Shown: positions 1-8,600 of the stretch, one piece after another
Layout of the letters: the number at the start of each line of letters is the position of its first letter
Position numbering within the stretch: position 1 is the first letter of the stretch
Assembly: GCA_004322375.1 (NCBI GenBank)
Contig: SCUC01000181.1
Coordinates: 1-11,177, forward strand
DNA: 11,177 nucleotides
DNA from: Bacteroidota bacterium
GTDB taxonomy: Bacteria > Bacteroidota > Ignavibacteria > UBA10030 > SZUA-254
Reading direction: 5' to 3'
Made by a program: the position numbers and the translations under genes
The notes under the pieces: generated by a model
What the model saw: only the letters and a program-made list of their open reading frames with translations
Database searches by the model: none
Told to the model about the DNA's origin: nothing

Positions 1-1890
1 GTAGGAACAAGAGGTTTTTACGGCGGAGGAGAAGCAGAATATTTTCTTGTTCTTGTTGACGGTATAAAGATTAACGATGTCGAGAACGGTCTGGTAAACT
101 GGAGCTTTGTTCCGGTGAGTGCTATTTCCAGCATTGAAGTTGCGCGTGGAGCCTCATCGCCACTTTATGGCGATGCTGCGCTGGGAGGAATTATCAACAT
201 CATAACCAGCAAGGGAGTAATGAGCCAAACAAACCTCTTTCTTCAAGGGGGTAGTTTCGATAGCTACAGCGCAGGAATAAGAAAAAGGGGCATCGTATCT
301 ACTCTACCCTACCAGTTTTATTTTTCTAATGAGAGAACTCATGGGTCACGGGCGCACAGCGCATGGCAAGGGACGACCTTTGGAGGTGATATATTATTTT
401 CTGTAGGAGAACAATCGTCCTTAAAGTTCTCAACGTTAAGCCAGTGGACTCTTGCAGATGATCCGGGTCCTCTTTCAAAACAGCAATTTGATGCCGATTC
501 AAAGGGGTCCAGTGCTTTTTACAAGGCTGACAACCGGGATGAGCGACGCAATCAGGTTCAGCTTGAATACTTGCAGAAGCTGGCTGAGAATTCCGAGTTG
601 AGCGCGCAACTATTCTATCATAACAAAACGGCAGCTTCTGTCCGAACCTTTAGCAACACAGCGATCTGGGTAACTGATCCCTCAACCTTTGAGTTCCGTC
701 AAACCGACACACTGTTTGGGGATACGAAAGAACGGGATATTGCCACAAATGAAATCGGATTATCATCAAAATATTCTACAACGTTCTCTGCCGGTCCAAC
801 AGCGAATAGGTTAATCATAGGATTTGAGGGTTCTCAGAGCTTTGCGCGTTCGCTGTATCATAGCGTGTTCGGCGGACTTGAGGAGGATTATCAACAACAG
901 AATTTTGGCATTTCGAACAATGCGCTCACCGTGGGCGAAGCGACAAGAGGCATGTATGCGTTATATGTATCCGACGAAATGCGATTTACAGAGCGATTAG
1001 TGATGACAGTTGGAGGGCGATTCGATTATATTCAAAACAAGTATGAAGGAGAACTACCCGAAACAACGATGCAATCGAATAGCTCGGCATTTAGCCCCAA
1101 AATCGGGTTGAATTATCGGTTTGCCGATGGCGAAAACTACTCAGGGAATGTCTATGCCACTGCGAATCGCTCGTTCAAGGCTCCCACCATTGACCAACTT
1201 TCCGACCAGCGCCCTATTGATGCAGGTGGATTTGTTGATTTTGGCGGAGGACCGATGTTTATGATGTTCCCCGCCGCGCCGTTTTCAAACATGGATTTAA
1301 AACCTCAGCGAAGCGCAAGCTATGAAGTCGGTACGTATAGCAAGATGATTCTCTCGTCGAATGTATTTGCAGAATTTTTGCTTTCCGCCTACTGGCTTGA
1401 TATAGAGGATGAAATAGATTTTGATCTGGCAACATTTCGATACCAGAATATTTTAGAAAGCCGTCACCGCGGACTTGAAGGAGGGTTGAAAATTTATTGG
1501 ATGAAGAGTCTTTCCGGGTTTATCAATTATACCTGGAACAATGTGACATTTGCCGCCGGACAATATGACGGAAATTTTCTCAAGGGAATCCCCCGGCATA
1601 CAGCCGCTCTGGGAGTTTCTTATCAGTCCGAGCAAGGAGTAACTGCAAGCGTTGTCCTTAATATTCTTAGTGGAATGTATTTAGACGATGATAATACCGA
1701 AGAGCTTCCGGGGTATAATCCTCTGAGCGCGAAAATAGGCTATGCCTTTTCACCGCTGCACGTTTATGTGGAAGCGAATAATCTTCTTAACCAGAACTAT
1801 GCCTCAACCGGCTATATTCTCTACGGGAAACAATATCTTTACCCTGCTGCAGAACGAATGCTCCGGGCAGGGGTTGAGGTTCAGTTTTAG
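1..1890 (+). CDS. TonB-dependent outer-membrane receptor, 5' end cut off by window edge
   Basis: This is the C-terminal 629 residues of a TonB-dependent receptor, an outer-membrane beta-barrel that takes up a ligand using energy passed on by TonB. The reading frame is open from base 1, so the signal peptide, TonB box and first part of the plug lie outside the window; the GTG at 115 is internal and not the true start. The visible plug has the typical strings FLVLVDGIKIND, SSIEVARGASSPLYGDAALGG and INIIT. The rest is a barrel with alternating aromatic strands, an FKAP motif (bases 1174-1185), a SRHRGLEGGLK segment and a C-terminal strand ending in Phe (VEVQF), as usual for outer-membrane barrel assembly. 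It resembles the BtuB/siderophore receptor branch in general form. The substrate is unknown. It is followed after 56 bases by a second receptor, probably in the same operon. Confidence 0.93.
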   Translation, partial: VGTRGFYGGGEAEYFLVLVDGIKINDVENGLVNWSFVPVSAISSIEVARGASSPLYGDAALGGIINIITSKGVMSQTNLFLQGGSFDSYSAGIRKRGIVSTLPYQFYFSNERTHGSRAHSAWQGTTFGGDILFSVGEQSSLKFSTLSQWTLADDPGPLSKQQFDADSKGSSAFYKADNRDERRNQVQLEYLQKLAENSELSAQLFYHNKTAASVRTFSNTAIWVTDPSTFEFRQTDTLFGDTKERDIATNEIGLSSKYSTTFSAGPTANRLIIGFEGSQSFARSLYHSVFGGLEEDYQQQNFGISNNALTVGEATRGMYALYVSDEMRFTERLVMTVGGRFDYIQNKYEGELPETTMQSNSSAFSPKIGLNYRFADGENYSGNVYATANRSFKAPTIDQLSDQRPIDAGGFVDFGGGPMFMMFPAAPFSNMDLKPQRSASYEVGTYSKMILSSNVFAEFLLSAYWLDIEDEIDFDLATFRYQNILESRHRGLEGGLKIYWMKSLSGFINYTWNNVTFAAGQYDGNFLKGIPRHTAALGVSYQSEQGVTASVVLNILSGMYLDDDNTEELPGYNPLSAKIGYAFSPLHVYVEANNLLNQNYASTGYILYGKQYLYPAAERMLRAGVEVQF

Positions 1891-1946
1891 GTTGCACTCA
1901 GGGGAAAACGCGCTTGGAAAAGCCGTATCATAATTAGGGATATCAA

Positions 1947-4070
1947 ATGAAGCAACGTTATTCAGCTATCATTTTTAGCTTCTTGTGGCTGGTGGCATCA
2001 CAATTACCGGCAAGTAGCGCATTTTCTCGAGATGGTGGGACGGGAGAGAGCAAAGGAACTACTACGTCCGGTTCTTCACAGGTTTCAGTTCCCGATTCGG
2101 ACAAGATTTACCCGATGCACCAAATGATTATTACTGCGACGCGAACTGAAAAAGAAATGTTTGATGTTCCACGCGAGGTGGTCGTTGTTGAAAGAAAAGA
2201 ACTGGAAGATAGGAATATTCGTTTTACGCCCGACGCTCTCGCTGAATCTCCCTCTATTCTTATTCAAAAAACGAATTATGGTGGAGGAGCTCCTGTCATT
2301 CGCGGACTCATCGGCAACCAGGTGCTGATTTTAGTGGATGGAATACGGTTGAATAATTCCACGTTTCGGTTTGGTCCAAACCAGTACCTGAATACCGTCA
2401 ACCCATCCTTGATAGAACGGGTAGAGGTTGTCGAAGGTCCCGGTTCTGTTCTGTATGGAAGCGACGCTCTGGGGGGAACCATTAATCTGATTACGCGTGA
2501 TTTACGAAATGTTTCTCTTTCGGGATTGCGTTCGATGACAACGGTAGCGACAGCCGATAAAAGCGTCATTCAACATTTTGATTACCAGGGGGGAAGCGGA
2601 AACTTTAATTATCTTATCGGCGGCGGATACCAGAAATTCAACGATTTGAGCGCGGGCAATGGCTACCAACATCCGACCGGCTATTCGGGTTATGACGGTA
2701 ATGCACGGCTCGATTACGCCCTTGACTCACGCCAACGGCTGACGCTTTCATATCAGTTAACGGAGCTGAACGACGTTCCACGCACCGATCGGATAGTGGG
2801 AGGAAACGACAAAAAGTACATGTACAATCCTCAACGGAATGAACTTGCCTATTTCTCCTATCAGGGGGCGCCGGAATTGTCGTTTATCCATAATATCAAG
2901 ACAACGCTATCGTATAACAGACAGCGAGAGGGAAGAGAAATTATTTCGATGTCGAAGCAGTATCTTGAAACACGCGACCTTGATGAAGTAACGACGCTGG
3001 GCGCGAATGTAGAGCTTCATTCCATTCTTAATTCCGAAAACTTGCTCACCTACGGTTTTGAATTTTACTTTGATAATGTGAGCAGCACAAGGGACACGAC
3101 AAATTTCAATCTTCAAACAACGGGTAGTGCGAAACCGCAATTTCCCGACGGGGCAACATACCAAACCTTTGGAGCGTTCGTTCAGGATCAAATTGATTTT
3201 CGTCCATTATTTATCGTTGCAGGATTACGATACAGCGCGTTCCGGTTCAAGGGAACGCTGGATCAGCCATTTGGCGAGACTATCAGCACGCCGAGCGATG
3301 TGACGTTTAGTCTTAACGCAGCATACCGTCTGCTTGATGAAAGATTAAATCTTGTCGCAGGCATAGCGGAAGGATTTCGCGCTCCCAATCTGGATGATAT
3401 TGCAGTGTTTGGTAAATCGGGTTCCGGCGCGGGAGCACGCTTCGATGTTCCAAGTCCCAATCTTAATCCTGAGCGTAGCATCAACTATGAAGCAGGAATA
3501 AAATTCCGTGAAGAAACCGTTGGCGGTTCTCTGTTCTATTATTATTCAACATACAACGATCTCATTGTCCCAAAGCCGGGAACATATAACGGGAGTGATT
3601 TATACCAGGGTATTCCCGTTTATCAGAGATTTAACGTTGGAAACGCGAACATTCAAGGGATTAATTTCAGCAGCTATTATCAGGCTTCTCCTTTACTCAA
3701 ATTGCGCACGGACGTTAGCTGGACATTAGGCGGTAATCTTACAGACAACGAGCCTCTTTCGAGGATTCCCCCGTTTCGAGGAATTATCGGCGTAACATAT
3801 ACCGGTGAAGCATACTGGCTTGAATATTATAATCTCTTAGCTGCGAACCAGACACGGCTTGCTACATCAGACATAAAAGATGCGAGAATTGGCCCCAACG
3901 GAACGCCGGGGTATGTAACATTTAACCTACGAGGCGGGTATGATATATCCGAACATATCAATGCGAATATCACTTTTGAAAATATATTGGATAAATTATA
4001 TAAACTTCACGGCTCCGGTGTTTATTCGCCCGGCAGGAATGTTATTGTTAGCTTGATAATTCATTTATAA
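1947..4070 (+). CDS. TonB-dependent outer-membrane receptor, complete
   Basis: A complete 707-residue TonB-dependent receptor of normal length for the family. The start is the ATG preceded by AGGGA (1936-1940) six bases upstream, and it opens a clear signal peptide (hydrophobic residues 8-20, likely cleavage near Ala25). After a Ser/Thr/Gly-rich linker comes a TonB-box-like QMIITATRTE (residues 59-68). The plug spans about 71-183 with VIRGLIGNQVLILVDGIRLN and GSVLYGSDALGGTINLIT, and the barrel follows to the C-terminus. FRAP (477-480) and NPER (507-510) match the paired motifs of the heme/hemoglobin receptor branch, but no histidine lies between them, so heme use is doubtful. The last residue is Leu rather than the usual Phe. 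The protein is clearly divergent from the receptor upstream, so this is not a recent duplication. Substrate not assignable. Confidence 0.94.
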   Translation: MKQRYSAIIFSFLWLVASQLPASSAFSRDGGTGESKGTTTSGSSQVSVPDSDKIYPMHQMIITATRTEKEMFDVPREVVVVERKELEDRNIRFTPDALAESPSILIQKTNYGGGAPVIRGLIGNQVLILVDGIRLNNSTFRFGPNQYLNTVNPSLIERVEVVEGPGSVLYGSDALGGTINLITRDLRNVSLSGLRSMTTVATADKSVIQHFDYQGGSGNFNYLIGGGYQKFNDLSAGNGYQHPTGYSGYDGNARLDYALDSRQRLTLSYQLTELNDVPRTDRIVGGNDKKYMYNPQRNELAYFSYQGAPELSFIHNIKTTLSYNRQREGREIISMSKQYLETRDLDEVTTLGANVELHSILNSENLLTYGFEFYFDNVSSTRDTTNFNLQTTGSAKPQFPDGATYQTFGAFVQDQIDFRPLFIVAGLRYSAFRFKGTLDQPFGETISTPSDVTFSLNAAYRLLDERLNLVAGIAEGFRAPNLDDIAVFGKSGSGAGARFDVPSPNLNPERSINYEAGIKFREETVGGSLFYYYSTYNDLIVPKPGTYNGSDLYQGIPVYQRFNVGNANIQGINFSSYYQASPLLKLRTDVSWTLGGNLTDNEPLSRIPPFRGIIGVTYTGEAYWLEYYNLLAANQTRLATSDIKDARIGPNGTPGYVTFNLRGGYDISEHINANITFENILDKLYKLHGSGVYSPGRNVIVSLIIHL

Positions 4071-4166
4071 GGATAGCTGAACTCTCATCTGAATGAAAAG
4101 TGACAAATTTGCAAGGGTTAGTGATGCCAGGTGTAGTCGTGATACGATATTATGAGAATATATCTT

Positions 4167-4201
4167 TAAGCTCGTTTGCGAAAATGAAAAAACAGAGCTT
4201 A
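4167..4201 (+). terminator. Bulged hairpin downstream of receptor operon, possible terminator
   Basis: TAAGCTC (4167-4173) pairs with GAGCTTA (4195-4201). The stem continues with GTTT (4174-4177) against AAAC (4190-4193), leaving A4194 bulged and a 12-base loop. This gives about 11 base pairs, 97 bases after the receptor stop. No T-run follows directly (the next Ts are mixed with other bases near 4218-4233), so an intrinsic terminator is only one reading; an RNA-stabilising 3' hairpin is another. Confidence 0.3.
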
Positions 4202-4273
4202 TGTGATAGAAATTACATTTTATTTGACTTTTTGATAGTATGTTAGCAGACCACTGTCAAAGAAAGATAACGT

Positions 4274-4299
4274 AATAATTGCGATTATTGGCAATTATT
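4274..4299. promoter_or_regulatory. Perfect 9-bp inverted repeat, possible operator
   Basis: AATAATTGC (4274-4282) and GCAATTATT (4291-4299) are exact reverse complements separated by the 8 bases GATTATTG. The element lies about 127 bases before the start at 4426, and no T-run follows that would suggest a terminator. Its size and symmetry fit a binding site for a dimeric regulator, or a hairpin in a 5' leader if transcription starts upstream of it. The regulator is unknown. Confidence 0.4.
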
Positions 4300-4357
4300 T
4301 AGCTGATAGACGGAAAGCAAACGGTACTCTATTTCTTGTTTGACAATTACAAAAAAT

Positions 4358-4367
4358 ATTTGCAAAT
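4358..4367. repeat. 10-bp palindrome ATTTGCAAAT, core repeated at 4107-4114
   Basis: ATTTGCAAAT is its own reverse complement and lies 59 bases before the start at 4426, just downstream of TTGACA (4340-4345). The eight bases ATTTGCAA also occur at 4107-4114 at the other end of the same intergenic region, and both copies have a TGACAA upstream (4101-4106 and 4341-4346). Short AT-rich palindromes arise by chance, so a regulatory role is weakly supported. Confidence 0.25.
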
Positions 4368-4425
4368 TCAGGTGTTGTCGCTTCGAGTAAGAATTTTTCC
4401 TATGGTCTTATAGTCAATTTATTGT

Positions 4426-5553
4426 ATGGTAGCATTTATATCTAGAGTTCTTTTCATTTTTCTTGTTGGAGTAAGTTTTGCATCTGCCCAGGATCCCATT
4501 GAGCTTTCCCTGCGCAAGGAAGCGGAACACTCTATCGAATCAGCATTAAAGTGGTTTGAAAAAAATCAGGAGGAAGATGGTTCGTGGGGACATTATCCTG
4601 CAATTACAGCGTTAGCGGTTTCAGCCTTCTTAAACAGCCCACAGGGTTATTCAGAAAACACAAACGCTTCTGTTGCGCGCGCGATTGATTTTATTCTTCA
4701 GTGCCAGCAGCCGAGCGGCGGTATTTACATTGATGATCTCGCGGGATACAACACTGCGATCTGCCTGATGGCGTTGAGTGAAACAAAAAATCAAAAATAC
4801 AGCGAAGCGATACAAAAAGCGCGCGATTTTTTACTTTCGCTTCAGTTCAATGAAGGAACGGGTGTTACGAAAGAAGAAGCATACTTTGGCGGTATAGGGT
4901 ATAAAGAAAAAGAACGTCCTGATCTTTCTAATTTACAATGGGCGATTGAAGCCTTAAAAGAGTCGGAAGATTACCGGAAAGTCGGAGAAGCGAGCGGCAA
5001 AGAACAGGAATATTCAGGAACGAAAACCAACGTCGCGGTCAACGCTCAGTTGTTTTGGGATAACGCGATACTTTTCATCCAGCGGTGTCAGAATTTTAAA
5101 ACGAATGATCGCTCGTGGGCAGGCGACGATGGAGGCTTGATTTACAGTCCCAGCGAAAGCAAAGCAGGTTCCTATACTTCGTATGGAAGCATGTCGTACG
5201 CGGGATTAAAGAGCTTTATCTATGCGGGGTTAACGAAAGAAGATGAACGTGTGAAGGCGGTAGTTGAATGGGCGCAGAGGAATTTTTCTGTGACGGAGAA
5301 CCCGTTCATGGGAGAGCAGGGACTGTTCTATTATTACCAGACAATGGCGAAGGCGCTGGACGCGTTCGGAGATAATTTCATCGCCGATTCATCGGGACAA
5401 AAAAGAAACTGGCGTAAAGAAATGATAGAGCAGCTCATCAAAATACAAGACGGTGAAGGGTTTTGGGTCAACAAGAATAACCGGTGGTGGGAAAACAAGA
5501 AAGAGCTAACAACCTCGTATGCCGTGCTTGCATTAGAGCACGCCTTACAATAA
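4426..5553 (+). CDS. Secreted alpha/alpha-toroid protein, prenyltransferase/squalene-oxidase repeat family
   Basis: A 375-residue exported protein. The ATG at 4426 opens a signal peptide (hydrophobic residues 4-18, likely cleavage ASA|Q at 21/22); there is no clear Shine-Dalgarno sequence. The mature part is a series of helical-hairpin repeats with QW-like turns: QEEDGSWG (48-55), QQPSGGIY (94-101), the GIGY region (157-160), RSWAGDDGGLIY (229-240), QGLFYYYQT (298-306) and QDGEGFWV (341-348). Stretches such as SYGSMSYAGLKS, ENPFMGEQGL and a Trp-rich segment near 353-355 recall, from memory, a widespread uncharacterised secreted family annotated as squalene-oxidase repeat proteins in Planctomycetes and relatives. 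The DxDD acid motif of squalene-hopene cyclases is absent (only GDDGG, 233-237), and export argues against lipid cyclisation in the cytoplasmic membrane. Binding or scaffold work is more likely than cyclase activity. It is 57 bases upstream of a giant protein with its own toroid domain, probably cotranscribed. Confidence 0.87.
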   Translation: MVAFISRVLFIFLVGVSFASAQDPIELSLRKEAEHSIESALKWFEKNQEEDGSWGHYPAITALAVSAFLNSPQGYSENTNASVARAIDFILQCQQPSGGIYIDDLAGYNTAICLMALSETKNQKYSEAIQKARDFLLSLQFNEGTGVTKEEAYFGGIGYKEKERPDLSNLQWAIEALKESEDYRKVGEASGKEQEYSGTKTNVAVNAQLFWDNAILFIQRCQNFKTNDRSWAGDDGGLIYSPSESKAGSYTSYGSMSYAGLKSFIYAGLTKEDERVKAVVEWAQRNFSVTENPFMGEQGLFYYYQTMAKALDAFGDNFIADSSGQKRNWRKEMIEQLIKIQDGEGFWVNKNNRWWENKKELTTSYAVLALEHALQ

Positions 5554-5598
5554 GAGTTTTACAACTTTTTTAATTCATTAATTACTTTATATCATAAT

Positions 5599-5602
5599 GG
5601 AG
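5599..5602 (+). promoter_or_regulatory. Ribosome binding site GGAG for the giant secreted protein
   Basis: GGAG lies eight bases before the ATG at 5611, inside the short AT-rich gap after the toroid gene. It fixes 5611 as the start and is the best Shine-Dalgarno match in the window. No strong promoter is visible in the gap, which supports cotranscription with the upstream gene. Confidence 0.65.
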
Positions 5603-5610
5603 TTACATTT

Positions 5611-8600
5611 ATGGAAAGAACGATACAGCGTTCTTTGATAATACTGTTCTGTGTGGTAATGGTGTTGTCAGGGACAATAAACGTTTTTGCCCAGGAGACT
5701 GCAGACCTCCAGGCAAGGGCTCAGGAACTCCTGAGCAAATATAAGCCTAACGGCTCAAACCCGATTAACACAACCGTTTCGACCGAAACGGCTAAAGAAT
5801 CGTGGCAGAAATATTATGAGCAGCAAAGAATCGCCGCGCAGCAAAAAGCTGACGAGTTTAACGCGCGATTTCTTCCGAAACCAAAACCCCAGCTTAGCCC
5901 TGATGAAGAACGGGCAAAATTCTTGCAGCAAGTCGAGCAAGATAAAGCGAAAGGCTTGGTAAAATCTAACGTTGCCCCGAAACAAACTTCCTCAACCCTC
6001 GCGAATACAATTTCGGGATACATCTATGCCGATGCAAACGGCAATGGATTGAGAGATGCAGGGGAAACGGGTCTATCCGGGTATGCAGTCAACCTTTCCG
6101 GAAATGCCAATTCCAACATTACTTATACAGATGCGAACGGTTTCTATACGTTTCCTACAGTCGCAGTAGATGCGGCGTTGTATGTCTATACCAACTACTA
6201 CAGTGGGAGTGTTCCTCCGGGGTATGCAAACCAGTCACAGCCTGCGTATCCGGGCTATTATTATTACAATTATACAGGCACTGATGACACTTTAAGTTTT
6301 GGCTATGTGCCTCTTGCTCCTTCCACCTTTAGCGGCATGAAATTTCTTGATACCGATGGAGATGGAGTTCAAGATTTCGGCGAGCCGCCGCTCGCAGGAT
6401 GGGTTATCTATGTTGCTGACGGGTACACAACGACGTATGATACGACGGATGCTTTAGGTGAATATTCTATTACAGCTTCTGTTTTGAATGGTAATGTCAA
6501 CGTAGCTGAAGTGCTACAAGCCGGTTGGGAACAATCAATGCCGGGAAATAATTACACAATCAATAATACTGCCGGCACAACGTACGCAAATATCAATTTT
6601 GGAAACTGGCAGCCGCCGCTCAGGGTGAATACGATGCCGAGCTATTCTACAAACGGCGCGTATGCAAACGCGTTAGCGGGACAAGCGCTTGCAGTTTGGG
6701 GTAATGTAGATGGCGGAACTTCCCCCTATTCGTATTATTTAGACTATGGAGACGGAAATATTGATTCAGGTATAGTCTCCGATCCGCGATACATCGGAAG
6801 CAACCATACGTATGCTTTAGCGGGAACGAAGCAGATGAAATTGACGGTGATTGATGATGTTGGTGCAGTAAAGTCTGATTCATCAACCATCCGAGTATAT
6901 GCTGCTGCAACGCAGACGATTAACGTCAATATGGCGATTGAAAAAGGTCTGTTGTATTTGTATCTCAATCAATTTGCAAACGGAAGCTGGGTGAATAACG
7001 AAGCGCACACCGGTATGTCAACGCTTGCATTTGAAGAGAATGGGCACTTGCCCACAAACAATTGGGATTCAGATATATACGCGGAAGGAGTGCGTTCCGC
7101 TCTTAAATATTCGCTTTCGTTAGCTGTACAATCTCCAATTTCCATGCAGCTTGCCGGGGATCCCGATAGCGATGGAGACGGATATGGCGTTTATGTTAGC
7201 TCAGGCGCGTACGAAAACGGCGTCGGATTGCTGGGCATCATTGGCGCACACAGAAGCCAGGCAGCTGCTCAAGCCGATATCATTACGGTTGGACCCTACG
7301 CAGGACAGAGCTTCTACAATTTTATTGTTGACGCGGTAGATCAAATCGCATTCAGCCAGGGTGACACGAACTATGCTCCCTCTAGCGGGAGAGGAGGCTG
7401 GCAATACAGCGTGGTAACTGCAAGCTACGGAGCGGCAGATAACTCCGCGGTGCAGTGGTGCGCCCTTGTTCTGGAAGCGGCTGAAAAAAGCTGGAATATT
7501 CCTATCCAGCCATTTGTGAAAAATGAACTCAGAAAGTGGTTGGAATATTCACAAGGAACCGATGGTGGCTTTGGTTATACTGCTGTCAATTACTGGAATA
7601 ATATTGCCAAAACAGGCGCAGGGATCGGTTCCTATGCTACCATTGGCGAAGGTTCCTCATACCCTGCAGTTGATACAGCAATAGGGTTTTTAGATGCTCA
7701 TTGGTACAATGCAACCGATGGACTCGGAAGTACGGAACACCTCAACGGTAATCTCTATGCAATGTATGCTGTGGCGAAGGGAATGAGAATACTCGATAAC
7801 AGGACGGGTGTTGTGAACATTGGCTCGCATAATTGGTATCAAGAGTATGTCAATCATCTTCTTACCCACCCGACATGGGGACAGCAAGCTAACGGGTCGT
7901 GGACTGACGGATACTGGCTTGGCGGACCGAATGCGTTAAGCAGCGCATTTGGTATTCTTGTTCTTACGCAAGGTGTGGTTGTTCCGCCGCCTGTTGCCGT
8001 TGTTGACCCTCCGAGCTCGAGACCGCCGAATACACCATTCACCATCAACGGTTCGAATTCCTATCATCTTGATGGAAGCAAATCTATTGTTGAATGGTTA
8101 TGGGATTGGGATGCTTCGAACGGAATAGATTGGAATTTCCCTGATGCTTCCGGTCAAACGCCAACGAACCCGGGCTATGCCGTGACAGGGACATATACGA
8201 TTACTCTTCGTGTGAAGGATAATGGCGATCCGGTGCAATACGATTTAGAAACAGTTACAATAGTTATTTCAGATACTGCAAACCATCCGCCTGTGGCAGT
8301 AGCAATACCTCCGGGTGGAGCGCCGCAGTATGCAGGAAGAGTTGGCGAGCCGATTTTCCTGGATGGCTCAACTTCGTACGATCCCGACGCTCCGAACGAT
8401 TCTGTTGTCGCATATAATTGGGACACAGACGGGAACGGCGTGTACGGTGACGCATCTACAGATACGACTACAGTCGTATTTCCGAACGAATACAATGGGC
8501 AGGTTGGCTTGAGAGTCTATGACAGCCACGGTGATTCCAGCACGAACAGCGCGTACATCACAATCGTAGCTTCGAGAAAAGACCTCTTTGTGGAATCGTT

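Larger units (their letters stand above)
4071..4425. other. Intergenic region between receptor operon and secreted-toroid genes
   Basis: 355 bases with no credible gene, AT-rich compared with the flanking coding regions. It holds a bulged hairpin (4167-4201), a perfect inverted repeat (4274-4299) and a palindrome (4358-4367), listed separately. A TTGACA at 4340-4345 is followed 17 bases later only by CAAATT, a poor -10 box, and I found no convincing pair matching the Bacteroidota TTTG / TAnnTTTG promoter pattern. A promoter for the gene at 4426 is expected here from the layout but is not pinpointed. Confidence 0.6.

Noticed and set aside
1742..1933. Small + strand frame overlapping the end of the first receptor and the gap before the second
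   Set aside because: Mostly inside the receptor's last strands in another frame; the product is not protein-like and no ribosome binding site supports it.
1891..1946. Cobalamin riboswitch or promoter between the two receptors
   Set aside because: Only 56 bases, too short for the riboswitch, with no conserved box or promoter elements seen.
4426..5553. Squalene-hopene cyclase or other terpene cyclase
   Set aside because: No DxDD motif, about half the usual length, and a signal peptide for export.
5551..5610. Toroid gene and giant gene are in the same frame with only the TAA at 5551-5553 between them, suggesting readthrough or a split fusion gene
   Set aside because: The giant protein has its own GGAG, ATG and signal peptide. 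Nineteen codons without a stop are easily due to chance, and a fusion would bury a signal peptide in the middle.
8175..8495. 106-codon open frame on the minus strand
   Set aside because: It is antisense to the PKD-like domains, has low-complexity composition and no ribosome binding site worth noting; shadow frame.
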